Shown: positions 1 through 11,897 of the stretch, in pieces
How positions within the stretch are numbered: the first letter of the stretch is position 1
How the letters are laid out: each line of letters starts with the position of its first letter
DNA from: Anaerolineae bacterium
GTDB lineage: Bacteria; Chloroflexota; Anaerolineae; Promineifilales; Promineifilaceae
Direction of reading: 5' to 3'
Assembly (NCBI GenBank): GCA_023954475.1
Contig: JAMLHW010000012.1
Location: forward strand, 62,001 to 126,000
DNA: 64,000 bases
Position numbers and translations under genes: made by a program
Notes under the pieces: generated by a model
Told to the model about the DNA's origin: nothing
The model's database searches: none
What the model saw: only the letters and a program-made list of their open reading frames with translations

Positions 1-689
1 CGTTCGTAAACGGGCGGTAGAAGCCAGGCTCGCGTTATTTCGGCCGAAAGCACATCCTCCAGCGGCGGCCAGCGTGCCTCAGCAATATCCGCGTTCACTC
101 CGCTGACTATGGCACAGGCTCCATCTCCGCGCCATTCGGAGACAATCAGCAGATCGGCGAGCGTGGTCGCCGTGGTCGCATCGAGCACGACCTCACCGCG
201 TTCAACCCACGCTTCAGTTGCCGCCAAACGCTCCAATGTCACTCCGGCGATCACATCGACGATGCCATGGTCGGGATCGCCGACGCAAAAGCGCCGCACC
301 GAGCCGGCGACGAGAGCCGCTTTCATGCCCAGCGCGATGACAGTACCGGAACGCGTTTGCACAGCAGCGAACTGCATCATGGCCGATTGCATCGCCAGTG
401 CACAGGCTGTGGCTCGTCGGCCGTCATCTTGTTCGAGCCAGCACGTAATCGCGTCGCCACTGAACCCGATCACACTACCCCCAAAGCGATGTAGTGTCGC
501 AATCAGGGCATCATAAACGCGGTTGAGGTGCATCGTCAATTCTTCAGCACCGCGTTTGTGGCCTAGTTCGCGCGCCAACGTCTCAGTCAATGGTGTGAAG
601 CCTGAGATGTCGGCAAACAATGCCGCACCATGCATGCGTTCAGGCAGAGGTTCGCCGGCTGCCACGGCATGCCGTCGATCAATTGGCAT
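1..689 (-). CDS. Class III adenylate/guanylate cyclase, N-terminal part (runs off window)
   Basis: The frame is open on the minus strand from an ATG at 689 to the window edge (about 229 codons), so only the amino-terminal part is visible. It begins with a class III cyclase domain. The first metal-binding aspartate lies in FADISGFTPLTE (about residues 25-36) and the second in GFSGDAITCW (about residues 72-81), separated by a region carrying LNRVYDALI. In known families this start is typical of cyclase domains fused to a downstream AAA/NACHT-like ATPase and TPR regulator, but the fusion cannot be verified because the rest is outside. The domain converts ATP or GTP to a cyclic nucleotide. A cNMP-binding phosphatase is encoded 10 kb away, but no direct link is shown. 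One TCGGCCGA palindrome (position 40) lies in the coding sequence. Confidence 0.85.
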   Translation of the reverse strand, partial: MPIDRRHAVAAGEPLPERMHGAALFADISGFTPLTETLARELGHKRGAEELTMHLNRVYDALIATLHRFGGSVIGFSGDAITCWLEQDDGRRATACALAMQSAMMQFAAVQTRSGTVIALGMKAALVAGSVRRFCVGDPDHGIVDVIAGVTLERLAATEAWVERGEVVLDATTATTLADLLIVSEWRGDGACAIVSGVNADIAEARWPPLEDVLSAEITRAWLLPPVYE

Positions 690-794
690 ATAGGCGCTGA
701 ATCTATCTATCACAATCGTCTCTGAGCAGATTGTCAATTGACGTGATGGCAATCAGCATAGCTGACTTGATACGTAGGCGACATCTGCGAATGG

Positions 795-3700
795 TTACGG
801 GCCGGACAACGTGCCGTCGATCATCAAAGCTGAGATGATCGGAAGCGCGCGGGCATCGGTGATTTGCACACCATCCTCCACCTTGAGTGCGTGAGCGAAA
901 ATGGCGCCGTCGAGCTGCGTGTTCTTCTTCAGCGTCGCATCGGCCGAAAGCACGAGATAAGTTCCGATCAATAAATTGTCTTTATCGACCTGGAGCTTGT
1001 CACCCGTACTGCGGAACAAAAGTTGATCCGCACCGCCGCCGACAACGGACATCACCACGTGCTTGTCGAATTCGATTTTGCCGACCACATCGACGATGAT
1101 CGGGCCATTGGTCACATCAAAGACAATGGTCACATCTTTATCGACTTGCCATTCGTCGAACTGGTAATGTCCGCTGCTCAAATTGAGCGTGCTGTCTTTG
1201 TGTACGTGCAATTTGCCGAAACTGCCGGGAGCCAAACTCTCGACCTCGTTCTTCTTGACATCGACTTGGGGACCACCCGCACTGAGCGCCAGGTTCAACG
1301 AACTTGTCACAGGCAAGATCGGCTGGGCGGCATACTCTGTCACTGTACCGTCGACGGTTGCACCGTTCTTGACTTCGACTGCGCCGCTCGCAGTTATGTC
1401 GCCGGCCACGTAGGCACCTTCCTTGATTTCAACATCGTCGCCGGCGATGATGTTGCCGTTTACAATCGCGTCTTTTTCAACTGTGACCTTGCCGGCGGTG
1501 ATAATGTCACCTAGAATTTCGGCCGAATCTTCGACCTTCACATCATCACCCAAAGCATAGACCGAACCGGCTACAAAAGTATCTTTCTTGATAGTCGCCT
1601 TGCCTTCCGACCAAAGCAAACAGGAAATGCTGCTGTCCTTGTCAATAGTCAACCCCGCACCACTGTCGGCGACATAGGCACATGCCTGCATGAACCCGTA
1701 CAAGACGACGATCTGTTGTGTATCTGTTGCCGATGAGCCGTTGATCACGCTCGTCACGGTCAATGTAACATCATACACACCGGGCATATTGTACAGGTGT
1801 TCCGGTTGCAAAGAGCCGAATGCCGTATTTCCATCGCCGAAATCCCAGGAGATGATGAACGGTGACGGATTGCCGTTGGTCAAGAAATCGGCATCGAATG
1901 CAACTATTTGACCTTCAAAAACGGTGGCAGACGGTATGATGGTGACACTCGGTGGGTCAGTGGCGACAACTTCAATAGTCGAACTGTCACCTGTAGTCGC
2001 ATCACCGTCGTCGACAAGGACATTGATCGTCGCGCTGCCTGCCGTTGTAATCGTACACGCCGCTTCGTTGTCAGGCGTGGGGCCAATTTCATAACTCAGA
2101 TCACCATCACAATCGTAGCTGTAACTCAGCATATCGACCGGATCAGTAGCCTGTACTGTGACGGTAAACGGTTCGCCTGCATTGACCGCTGCGTCATGGA
2201 CAATTGCTTCGATGGTCGGTGCCACATTTTGCACGTCGATGGTCGCCGTTGCGACATCGCAATCGCCGGTCGGATCACACACTTCAACTGCTACCGTCTT
2301 CAGGATGGGGCCGTCATCCAGCGTTGCAAAATAGGTTACGGTAATGCCCGTCGATTCAAAGCTACCGCTGTTATTCAAATCCCATGCGAAGTTCAAATCT
2401 TGACCGATATTGACATCTGAGCTGGCACCGGCATCGAGAATGACCGAGCCGCCTTCGAACACAGCGTATGATCCACCCGCATCGGCCGATGGTGGTGTGT
2501 TGGTGATAAACGCAATGGGCGGATCGCCCACATCCGGTGTCGCAGTCGGCTCGAAACGCGGCAAACGCATGTCGATTGTGCCGATTCCCGGCAAAGTCAC
2601 GACACTGGCGAAGTACGCCTCAACCGTGTAGTTGCCTGCCGTTAACGGCGTCGTCAGCAAGTTGGCATTGCCAAACAGATCGGTTTGCACGGATTCAGCA
2701 AACGCGACATCACCGAAACCATCACGAACGACGACGAGTACCCAGCGCCACGGCTGAGGCCGACCGGTGTTGTCGCTCAACGCAATGGACAAATCAGCGC
2801 CGCCACCGGCACTAAATGTGGGTTGGGTCGTTAACAGCGTTAGTTGTGTTGCAATCGCTTCGATCGTAAAGGGAGATTCGGCCGAAGCTGCCGCATAACC
2901 CGGCGTGCCCGCATACGTCGCACGGACAATGTCGTTAACCGGTTCGCCGATCACCGTGAGCGCAACAGTCGCGACACCGTTGGCATCGGTCACGGCTCTT
3001 TGGCGCTGCGAAGTTAAGCCAAATTCGATTGTCTGGCCTGACAGCGGCGTGCCAGAGCTGGTCAAACGCACAGAGAAGGTGGCACTTGTGCCGTACACAC
3101 CACTTGTCGGCGGCGTACCCGTGAATTCCAGCACGACCGGAGCGGGCGAACTGGTTGTGCCGGGCGGCGTACCCGGATTAGCCGGATCGACATCGGGTGC
3201 ATGATACGCGCCGCGATTAGTGTCGATGGAGACGAGGCCGACGCCGTTTGCCGCCTGGACGAGATAGCGCAAATTTTCGGCCGAACTGCCCTGCAAATCG
3301 AGCGTGCCCCGCCAGATGCGCGAATCATTGCTATCCTGAGTCAAATCCAGCGACGCCCATTCGCCGGCCAAAGGTGCATCCGTACTCGTATAAGTCACCC
3401 AAACCGTTTGCATACCGGCCGAGGGATCGCCAGTCACTGTCACTTCGAAGTCGACGCTGCCGTTATCGGATGTCGCCAGTACAAGCGCAATCGTCGGTGC
3501 GCCGGCCAATGCCGGGATGTTTGTCACACCTTCAGTTGCATTGGTGTAGGCACCCGTCTCGTCACTGAAGAAAAGGCGGAAATTGAGATCGTCATAAACG
3601 CGCATTGTGCCGTCCAGAGAGTCGGCTGCATTCGAACGATACTGGACGCGTATCACGCCGAGGTTGACCGTGCCGGTTGCCACAGAACCGGACAGCACAT

Positions 3701-6700
3701 CGAAGTAGTTCACATCCCACGGCAGCACCGGATAGAAGACATTGCTGATAAACGGCGCGTGGATGCCGCGCAATTCTGTCGTCGCTGCACCGGTAAACGG
3801 AATCTGGTCGAGGACATCGGTGTAGCTGCCGCCACGGAAACCGATGCCGCGCAACATCGTGTCGTTTGCCTGTAAGCGCAGCAGATCGAGCGGCAAAATC
3901 GGTTCGCCTGGGTTGATGATCAGCCTGTTTGGTTCAGCCGACGGATAGTAGTAGACGGTATCGACCAATGTTTCATCGACAACGTTTTCCAGTGTCTCGA
4001 TTTGCTGGCTGATCATCGAGGTGATGGTCAGGTCGAATGTTTCAAGATTGAGTTGCACGCCTGGATTGGTCGTCACAGGAGTCGGCGCAACGATGAGCGT
4101 GTCATCGGCCGGATTGTAGCGCTCACCGGGCATGTCAATTTTCGTCATTGGCAAGCCGAACAGGGTCGCGATCAGCAGCGTCTTTTCATGAATCGGCCGC
4201 ATTTCGGCCGTTTCTGACAGATAGATTTGCTTAGCCCGCACGAGCGCATCGCCAACGGAGACGGGGCCTGATCCGCGACGCAACTCGCGAGTGAATTCAA
4301 AGTACAGCCGTTCGCCGTATTCGACAAATTCAGTATCGCCGTATTGATAGCCGGTTCCGGCAATCAAGATCGCGCCTTTGCCTGCAAAGACCTGTGCCCA
4401 GTCTGGCTCGACGGTCACGCCCGGAACGGCGTGGTCACTGACGAGGTTGTAACCGGAGTGGCAACCGTTGCTAAACACAATCGCATTGGTAAAGTCAACG
4501 GCGGGATTCAACAATTCTGATGCCAGCACCCGCGATTGATTGTCAGCGGCGAGCGTGCTGAACGAGCTGAAGTGTCCGGCGAGGTAGACGAGATCGTAAT
4601 CGGCCGATTCATCCAGCAACACCGTCCGCAAATCCTCTGCATTCCAGCCATTGACCGGCGCAACAGTTTCTTGATCGACCAATGTCGTGACAGAACCGTT
4701 TGGTCCCAGTCCGGATAACAGATCGGCCTCAATTGCATTGGCGGCATCGGCGAGGAAGTCGTAGCCGGTCACCAAAGCTTCATCCGGTGCCGGAATCGTG
4801 CCGTTTGTGGCCAGGAATGCGTCAATCGCCGCATTGATTTCACCGGCCGTCTCGACTAATCGGCCGACAGCAAGTTCTGGCACCGGAATGCTCGTGTTGC
4901 GCCGATCGACTTCGACCGATACGCCATAGGTATCCTGTCCGAGTACATAGCCATTTTGCAACTGCGCTTGCGAAGCCGTCGTGTCGAGTACCGGCGGTAC
5001 ATAACCCGATTCGTTGGCCAAAAGCGCCTGGTCAGGGTAGCGGAAGAATGGAATGATGTCGTCGTTGCCGACAGCAACGATGTATTTCAAGTCCGGATTA
5101 TTGGCGCGGTACGCGTCGACAATATCTTTGATGCCATAGGCCACCACGTTTTTAGCGTAAACGCATTGATAGAGCGTATCGGCCTGTCCATTCGCGTCGA
5201 CAATTGCTGGATACGTGCTGACGTCGACAATTGCGCCGTTGACAGCAGGATGGTTGGCCAGTTGGCTCAATTTGGCAGAGGTCGCAGCGTAATCAACCAT
5301 GCGGTTCGAATCGACCAGAATGAGCGTATCGAATGCGTTTGATCCTATGCCACTGATGTCCGGTTCGGCATCAAAGATCGTGAGGCCGTTGCATTCTGCA
5401 CCGAGCACGGTTACGTCGAGGTCAAACGAATCGGTCAAATCAAACGCGCCATTGCGCCCGGTGACGCTGACGTAGAATTCACCACCTTCGCTCCAGGAAT
5501 TGGCAATCGCAGTTTCAGAGGCCGAACCATCAAATGCGCTGACTGCGACCGCACTCTGGGCGAGCGCACTTGCGTAGTAGCGCTGATCGGGTGTAAACAT
5601 ATCCGGCGTAAACATGTCGGGCGTGAACATATCCGGTGTAAACATGTCGGGCGTGAACATGTCGGGCGTGAACATGTCCGGGGTGAACATATCTGGGGTA
5701 AACATATCCGGGGTGAACATGTCGGGCGTGAACATGTCGGGTGTGAACATATCTGGCGTAAACATATCCGGGGTAAACATGTCTGGCGTAAACATATCCG
5801 GGGTAAACATGTCTGGCGTAAACATTTCAGGCGTAAACATTTCGGGTGTAAACATGTCCGGCGTGAACATGTCTGGCGCAAATTCGGCCGAAAGCTGTGC
5901 CAAATCTTCAAGCGACTGCGGCTGGTTCAATTCGTTGTACGTCTGCGCAATGTCACGGAACAGCGTCAAGTCGTAATTGGCTGGTAGGCTGCTCAAGTCG
6001 ACAATGACGGTGCTATCGGGCGCGACGGGGAAGCGGAACCAGCGCGTTTGTCCCGGTGCCGTCAGATATTGTTCGGCCGAACCGCTCATCGCATCCAGCC
6101 CGCTCGGCGTCAGCGCAATGGGAAACGCATTGGGCCACGTATCGTTGTTGGGACCGACAATGATGCAGCGGCTGAACTCGGAAGTCGTGAATCCGAGCTC
6201 GCCGTCGCCGGTGGAGGCTAACGCCGTAATCGCCGTGCCATTCGGTACGACCGCGTTGAATTCGGTCTGGAAGGTCGCGTAGCCGCTGCTGTTAGTAAAT
6301 ATGTCGACGTTCTCTAGCAACGTCTCGCCTTCACCGTAGTTGCTGCTGTCACAGGCCGCAGTGCTGTACAAAGCAATTTCGACATCGGTATTCGGGGTCG
6401 TGTTGATGAATCCCTGGAAAAGAGTCACGGTGCCAGACAACACCGCCCGCTGCATCACAGGCGCATTTTGCAATCCGTTCGGGCCACTGTCCGCGTCAAA
6501 GAAATCGTTGGGACTGACACCGTCGTCACCCAGATCGATGCCAATGCACCATTGTCGTAAATCGCATTGTCCTGAATCGCTATTCTGTTTGCCATCGGAT
6601 CGCTGACGACAACGCCCGTGACCGTATTGTCGCGGATGACGTTGTTGCGAATAGAGACCCCCTGAGCATCTTCAACGACGATGCCGTTAACGTGACCGGC

Positions 6701-9700
6701 GATCAGGTTGCTATCGGCGGCACCGAACCCACCAATGTCGATGTTGCTAGCGCCACCGCGCACAACGATGCCACTGCTACCGGTCAGAGCGGGAAACAGG
6801 TTGCCGTTGACATCCGTTCCGATTTGGTTGTTTCTGATATCGTTACTGAAAGCGGTGCTAAGGTCAATCTCGATCCCAGCGCTGCCGCCCACGATCAGGT
6901 TACCCTCGCCAGGATTTGATCCGCCAATGATGTTATTGTCTGAGGTCATGCGGATGCCAATCGTGTTGCGCAGCGCCGCCGTTCCCGTCGCGTCGGTGCC
7001 GATGTAATTGTTTTGAATCTCATTGCTGCTGCCAAAAATGACAGTCATCCCCCAAGAGTAATCGGCGATGACGTTGCGGTCGGCCGGGGCTGGGCCGCCG
7101 ACGGTGTTGTTGTCTCCCGCTAGCGTAATGGCGTCTGAAGAGCCGCCGCGCGCGGTCGTGCCGGTCGGATCGACGCCGATGAAGTTGCCGGCGATAGTAT
7201 TGTCGGCTGCGCCCGTTTGCAGCTGTGACAGCACCACCCGACCAATCGGTGAAGACCAGGCCGCGAATGGTTGAACCGTCGGCGTCGTTGACGAGCGCAA
7301 TTGCGCCGGGACCAAACGCTGAACCGTTCAACTCGACGAGCAGGGCAGCGTCGCTGCCTATAGACAGCGTGTTAGGTGATGCGCCGGGCTGGGTGGTGCC
7401 GTCGATGATGACCGCGTCGGTGATGACCGGCAGGATACTTGTCGGCTGGATGGTCTGCACGCCACTGCCCGGAATGTCGAAGTGGATTTCGTCCGGCGTG
7501 GCTCCGTTAGGTGTACTGTCAGCCGCTTGGATCGCTTCGCGCAAGGAACAGTCGGCTACGGTACATTGCCCATCATCGATGTCGCTCACGTTGTTCACAG
7601 TGAAAATGGGACCGGTCTGAACGGCGGTTACGGGATCGAACTCGAATGCGCCGGCGTCACAATGAGTGCCTATCGGCCGAATCGTACCCACTATGTCGGT
7701 CGGTACGGTTGGACAGGTTGCGGTGCCGGCGTCAATTGCCGCACTGCCGGCAGCAAGCGCGTGATTGAGTACGGTGCCGCCGTTTAATGCCAGCGGCTGC
7801 AACAGCGGATCGGCATACGTGGCACCGCTTAGGCAACCATCGTTGGGAAATTCAATATTGTTGCCCAGATCACTCATCGAGTTACCACCACAACTCGAAC
7901 CGCTAACCGGGTTGGAAACGATGCTGTTGGAGAGATTGATATCAGCCGTAAAGGTAAAGAGGTTTTGAGCGGTTCCGTTTGTCGCTTCGTTGTAGGCAAT
8001 AGTCGAGAAATCGATGTTGAGTAGGCCACCGCTGACTAAAATGCCGCCGAAATCGGCCGAATTGTTATCCGAAACGGTCGAATTGATCATCGTCATCGGT
8101 GCCCCAAAATTCTCAAGCCAAATTGCACCGGCTTCAAGCAACGCCGTGTTACCCGTAAAACTACTGGCCTCTATGGACAGGTTGCCGGTGTAGTTGCCGT
8201 AGATGCCGGCACCATTTTTTGCCAGATTGTTGCGGATGCTGCTACCCGTGATCGCCAGATCACTGTTGCCGGCAACATGGATACCACCGCCTTCTTGCGT
8301 GCCGCCGCCTGAACTGTTGCCGCGTATGTCGCTGTAATCGATAATCAAAGTACTGTCGTTGCTGTAAATTGCACCGCCACCTGTGGCAGAGATGTTGTTA
8401 GACAGTTCGGCCGAATGGAGCACGAGGCGGGCGCTGTCGATGTCAATCGCGCCCCCGTTGTCGGGAGACACGCCATCGGCGATTTGGACGCCAATAATAG
8501 TGGCATTGACACCGGGGAAAATGTCGAACAGACGATCGGCACCGTCGCCCAGAACGCGAGTCGTTGCCAGACCCGCACCGATGATGGTCACATCTCCCGT
8601 TATGTCCAGGTCACCAGTTACGTTGGCATCGTCGCCTGCGGTTGCGTTGGACATGGTGTAGTCGCCGGCAGGTATGACAATTGTCTGATGATCTGCGAGC
8701 GCATTGGCTTCGCTCACTGCAGCGCGTAGCGTGCAATCGCCGCCACTATCAGCGCAGATGCCATCGCCGGGATTGGCGTCAGCGCCTTCGCCTTCACTGG
8801 CGATGACATTGAATGTCGTGGCAACCAGTTCAAATGCACCGACGTCAATGATGCCACCTTCGACACGGTTAAATCCGCTGCCACGTTGGTCGTACGCGCC
8901 AAACGAGCCGTTGAGGTTACCGGCATTGATAGCTGGACTGTCGATACCAAGAACATGAGTTAGGGTGGAGCCACCATTGTCTGTCAGATCGCCGAGCAGC
9001 GGATCGGTGTCGGGCTGATCGTGATTTTTGTCGAGTCCGCAACTATCATCAGTTGCTATGTTGTAATCAAGCGATTCAATTGACCCGGCTGAAACTGAAC
9101 ACGCCGGAGATGCGCCTGTTGACAGAATGGTGTGGGTTACCTGCATGGACGAGGAAGCCGTTGTGTGATCAACAGTGATCAGTTCAGCAGGTTCTGCAAT
9201 GTCGCTGGCAATAGTGCTGTTCGCAATTTGTACGGTCGCGGCTGAAATGCTGTTATCGGCCGAATTAAGCGCCTCGCCCGTACCGGCTGCATTGTTGCTG
9301 ATGGTGCTATTGGCGAGAATCAAGGTTGAATTCAGGCTGTTGATGCCGCCACCTGTGCCAAGACCCGCGCTGTTGTTGTGGATTGTGCTGCTGTTGACCC
9401 AGATTGTGCTCCCAGCTGTTGCATCAATACCGCCACCACCTGCGCCGCTGGTGGTATTGTTGCTCACTGTGGAATTGTTAAGCGTTACATCAGCAATTGA
9501 AGCATAGATGCCACCGCCGCCTGAACCGCTTGCATTAGACGCCACGTTGCTCGTGATCTCCACGCGATTGAAGATGATCTCACTTCCGGCCCGCGCGTAA
9601 ACACCTGCGCCAAAAGCAGCCGTGCCGCCTTTGATCGTCAGGTCCTCAAAAAGCCCATCGGTTGAGCCAAACAGATCGAAGACACGATCGATGCCGCCGC

Positions 9701-10073
9701 CATCGATAATCGTATTGCCCACGCCCGCACCCTGGATGGTGACTGGCCCGGTGACATCGAGATCGCCTGCAAAGCTGAGATCATCGATGCCGGGCAAAGT
9801 GAACAGATATACACCGGGCGGCACAGTGATCACATCGGCCGAGCCGGTAAAGTTGGCTTCCTGAATAGCTGCTCGCAATGAGCATTCACCGGTAGCGGTC
9901 GCACAGACACCATTACCGATTGCCACATCGACGCCGTCTGCTGTCGTTGTGACGGCAAAGGTAGCTGAATAGGCCGGCTGACTTTGTAACATGAGCAGCA
10001 GAATCAATGTGGCAGCAAGAAGTATCAAGCTGCGACGTGTTGCAGAAACAGGAAATGATTTACTTGCTCGCAT
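795..10073 (-). CDS. Giant secreted CSLREA / C25 protease-like / PKD / bactofilin-like surface protein (two frameshifts)
   Basis: Three consecutive minus-strand frames form one protein of about 3,092 residues. Residues 1-36 are a signal peptide (Arg/Lys start, LILLAATLILLLMLQ core, cut near YSA-TF). CSLREA-type motifs are seen as CSLRAAIQEAN, CTLRAAVSEAN and CSLREAIQAAD, each followed by right-handed beta-helix repeats. From about residue 1200 comes the usual CSLREA-family tail, then 19 MFTPD pentapeptides (about 1398-1496). A gingipain-like C25 caspase fold follows with LAGHFSS (His about 1834) and SNGCHSG (Cys about 1871), then PKD-type domains (FAWDLNNSG, WDFGDGN) and a C-terminal bactofilin-like beta-solenoid with repeated KD/KN turns. 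The frame changes near 7230 and returns near 6542 (GIDLGDDGVSPND is restored by one extra G). Expected role: cell-surface adhesion or proteolysis. Whether the protease is active is unknown. Confidence 0.8.
5586..5880 (-). repeat. 19-copy 15-bp tandem repeat encoding MFTP(D/E)
   Basis: The plus-strand string AACAT recurs exactly every 15 bp from 5596 to 5866, giving 19 units of the pattern GTAAACATATCCGGC with silent variation (ATATCC, GTCGGG, TTCAGG and similar). On the coding minus strand each unit reads Met-Phe-Thr-Pro-Asp, with Glu in two units. Synonymous changes are frequent while the peptide is nearly invariant, which argues for selection on the peptide. It sits between the beta-sandwich that follows the CSLREA blocks and the C25 domain of the giant surface protein and probably forms an extended linker or stalk. 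The copy number is liable to change by slippage. Confidence 0.95.
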
Positions 10074-10456
10074 ATCTGGGGGTCCTTATGTTCGTTATGT
10101 ACTCGATATGGGGAAGAACGTCGCTTTTGTATCGGCCGAAATCAATGCACAATCGCGTGTTGCCCATAGCGGAGCTAATTATGGTAGACAATTGTTTCCA
10201 CACAATCTGTTTTCAAGCGCCCGTTCAGCGATCACAAACGAATTGGAATCGCGAAGCTCATAGCCTCTTCAATTGGCGTAAAATGGTGAAGACAGTTGAA
10301 CCACACTGTCACGGAGGAATGATAGCATTGCCCATTAGCTGCGCCTACGCATGGCAGGCCAAAATTCATGGGAAAATACAACTCTTTTTATTCTGTGGGG
10401 AAGTGTTTACAAGACGTTAACGAAATTGACGCGGAGCAGCGTTTCGGCCGAATACT
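10074..10456. other. 383-bp spacer upstream of the giant surface gene
   Basis: There is no convincing gene on either strand here. The spacer holds the upstream region of the giant minus-strand gene (AAGGACCCCC lies 4-13 bases before its ATG and may be a weak ribosome-binding site) and the downstream side of the PP2C gene. It contains two TCGGCCGA palindromes (near 10131 and 10443). I saw no clear promoter hexamers or terminator. Confidence 0.5.
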
Positions 10457-11698
10457 TTATGTCATGCGCAATGCCAGCACCGTCATGTCATCCGATTGCG
10501 GAGCCTCTCCCTGATGCCGTTCTACAGCCGCAACAACATGGTCGCACAGTGCCTGAGCTGACAAATCATTGCGCCCGATCACTTCGTTCAAGAGCCGCTC
10601 TCGGCCGAATTGTTCTCCTGCCTGATTCATCGCTTCCGTTACGCCGTCTGAAAATAGCAACACATAGCTGCCGCGCGTAAGATGGGCAGAACTAGACTGC
10701 AAAAGCGTTTCGTGCAGCAATCCCAGCGGACGGCTGCGGGCAGTTTTCTCGGTTGCGCTTCCATCAGTTCCATGCCATATGTACGGGCGATCGTGGCCCC
10801 CCAGCACATAGGTGAACTCACCGGAATGAATATTCAACACACCGTAGATCAGTGTGACAAACATGCTATCCATATCACGGTCACATAGATGCTCATTGAC
10901 AACGCGCAGGACATCTGTCGGCATCGTTGTTGTGGAAGCAGTGGCCCGCAGCAAACTACAGACCAACGCCATGTACAGAGAAGCCGGAATGCCTTTGCCC
11001 GCTACATCGCCGACCACGACTGCCAGGCGCTCATCGTCTAGTTGTATGACATCATATAGGTCACCGCCGACCATGCGTGCCGGAATCATTCTTGCGCCGA
11101 TGTCAACGTGGGCAAATTTGGGTAAAACCGTCGGTAGCATCTGCTGTTGGATTCGCTGCGCGTGCCGCAGTTCCTGCTCCAACACTTCCTGCTGAATCAA
11201 GCGCTCTTGTGCCGCCTGCAAATCAGCATACGCTTGATTTAGTTCCTGATTTTTGACGACGAGATCGCGAATCTTGACACTCGCTGTCGCATAGAGCCGT
11301 TCACTCATAATGCGCAAAAAGTCAATTGCAACGCGCGGGAAGCGCGGCAACAGCTGCTCAATCGCCTCCCGGGTCACGACCAACAGGGTCACATTGTCCC
11401 GCGAACGGGCACTGGCTGATCGGGGTTGCAATGGATTGAGCAGGCTCATTTCGCCCACCAGCTCACCTTCCTGATAGATAGCGAGCAGGCTCTCCTCCTG
11501 TGTACCCAGCGCTTTGATAATGTCCACCGAACCGTGAGCAATGACGTACATCGAATCGCCCAATTCATCCTCATGCAGAAAAATGACATTTGGCTCCAGA
11601 TCAATTATCTGACAGCGTTCAGCTAAATAGGCGATCTCAACTGGCTCGAGTGAGCTAAAAAGGGGGACTTCGCGTAACAGCGCCTCTATTGTTTGCAT
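10457..11698 (-). CDS. PP2C/SpoIIE-type phosphatase with N-terminal cyclic-nucleotide-binding domain (RsbU-like)
   Basis: I start at ATG 11698 (MQTIEALLREVPLF), where the cNMP-binding domain begins; an upstream ATG at 11761 would add 21 residues that do not resemble the family. Residues about 1-125 form a cNMP-binding beta-barrel (LFSSLEPVEIAYLAERC, GELVGEMSLLNP). A helical/coiled-coil linker follows to about 190. The C-terminal PP2C/SpoIIE domain carries ARMVGGDLYDV, VVGDVAGKGIPASLYMA, LLFSDGVTEAMN and QSDDMTVLALR, which supply the metal-binding aspartates. In partner-switching systems such phosphatases dephosphorylate a STAS antagonist. The two genes upstream encode exactly that antagonist and its kinase. 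The cNMP domain suggests control by a cyclic nucleotide, and cyclase genes occur at both 0.7 and 20-21.6 kb; that link is inference. Confidence 0.9.
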   Translation of the reverse strand: MQTIEALLREVPLFSSLEPVEIAYLAERCQIIDLEPNVIFLHEDELGDSMYVIAHGSVDIIKALGTQEESLLAIYQEGELVGEMSLLNPLQPRSASARSRDNVTLLVVTREAIEQLLPRFPRVAIDFLRIMSERLYATASVKIRDLVVKNQELNQAYADLQAAQERLIQQEVLEQELRHAQRIQQQMLPTVLPKFAHVDIGARMIPARMVGGDLYDVIQLDDERLAVVVGDVAGKGIPASLYMALVCSLLRATASTTTMPTDVLRVVNEHLCDRDMDSMFVTLIYGVLNIHSGEFTYVLGGHDRPYIWHGTDGSATEKTARSRPLGLLHETLLQSSSAHLTRGSYVLLFSDGVTEAMNQAGEQFGRERLLNEVIGRNDLSAQALCDHVVAAVERHQGEAPQSDDMTVLALRMT

Positions 11699-11897
11699 TA
11701 AGTTGTCGTGAATGTCGTGAAATGGCCTTCCACAAAAACATACCGTAACTCGTCGCATCAACTACGACATATGCTGAATGACCGTCCACAGAACAAAGGT
11801 GCACACATGTGCTGCGGAATTGTGCGGGCGGTTTCGAGCGAGCAATCTTGAAACGATATGCTATATTGTCAACGGCTTGCTCAGTATCACTATGCGA

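Noticed and set aside
109-516. Plus-strand frame opposite the partial cyclase
   Set aside because: The minus strand encodes clear cyclase motifs; the plus frame has a low-complexity Ser/Pro composition typical of an antisense shadow.
5586-5880. CRISPR-like regular repeats
   Set aside because: Units are contiguous 15-bp tandem copies without unique spacers and are coding.
5614-5976. Plus-strand frame encoding repeated Met-Ser-Gly-Val-Asn
   Set aside because: It is the antisense reading of the 15-bp tandem repeat; a unit divisible by three keeps several frames open on both strands. The minus-strand frame is part of a long protein with recognisable domains.
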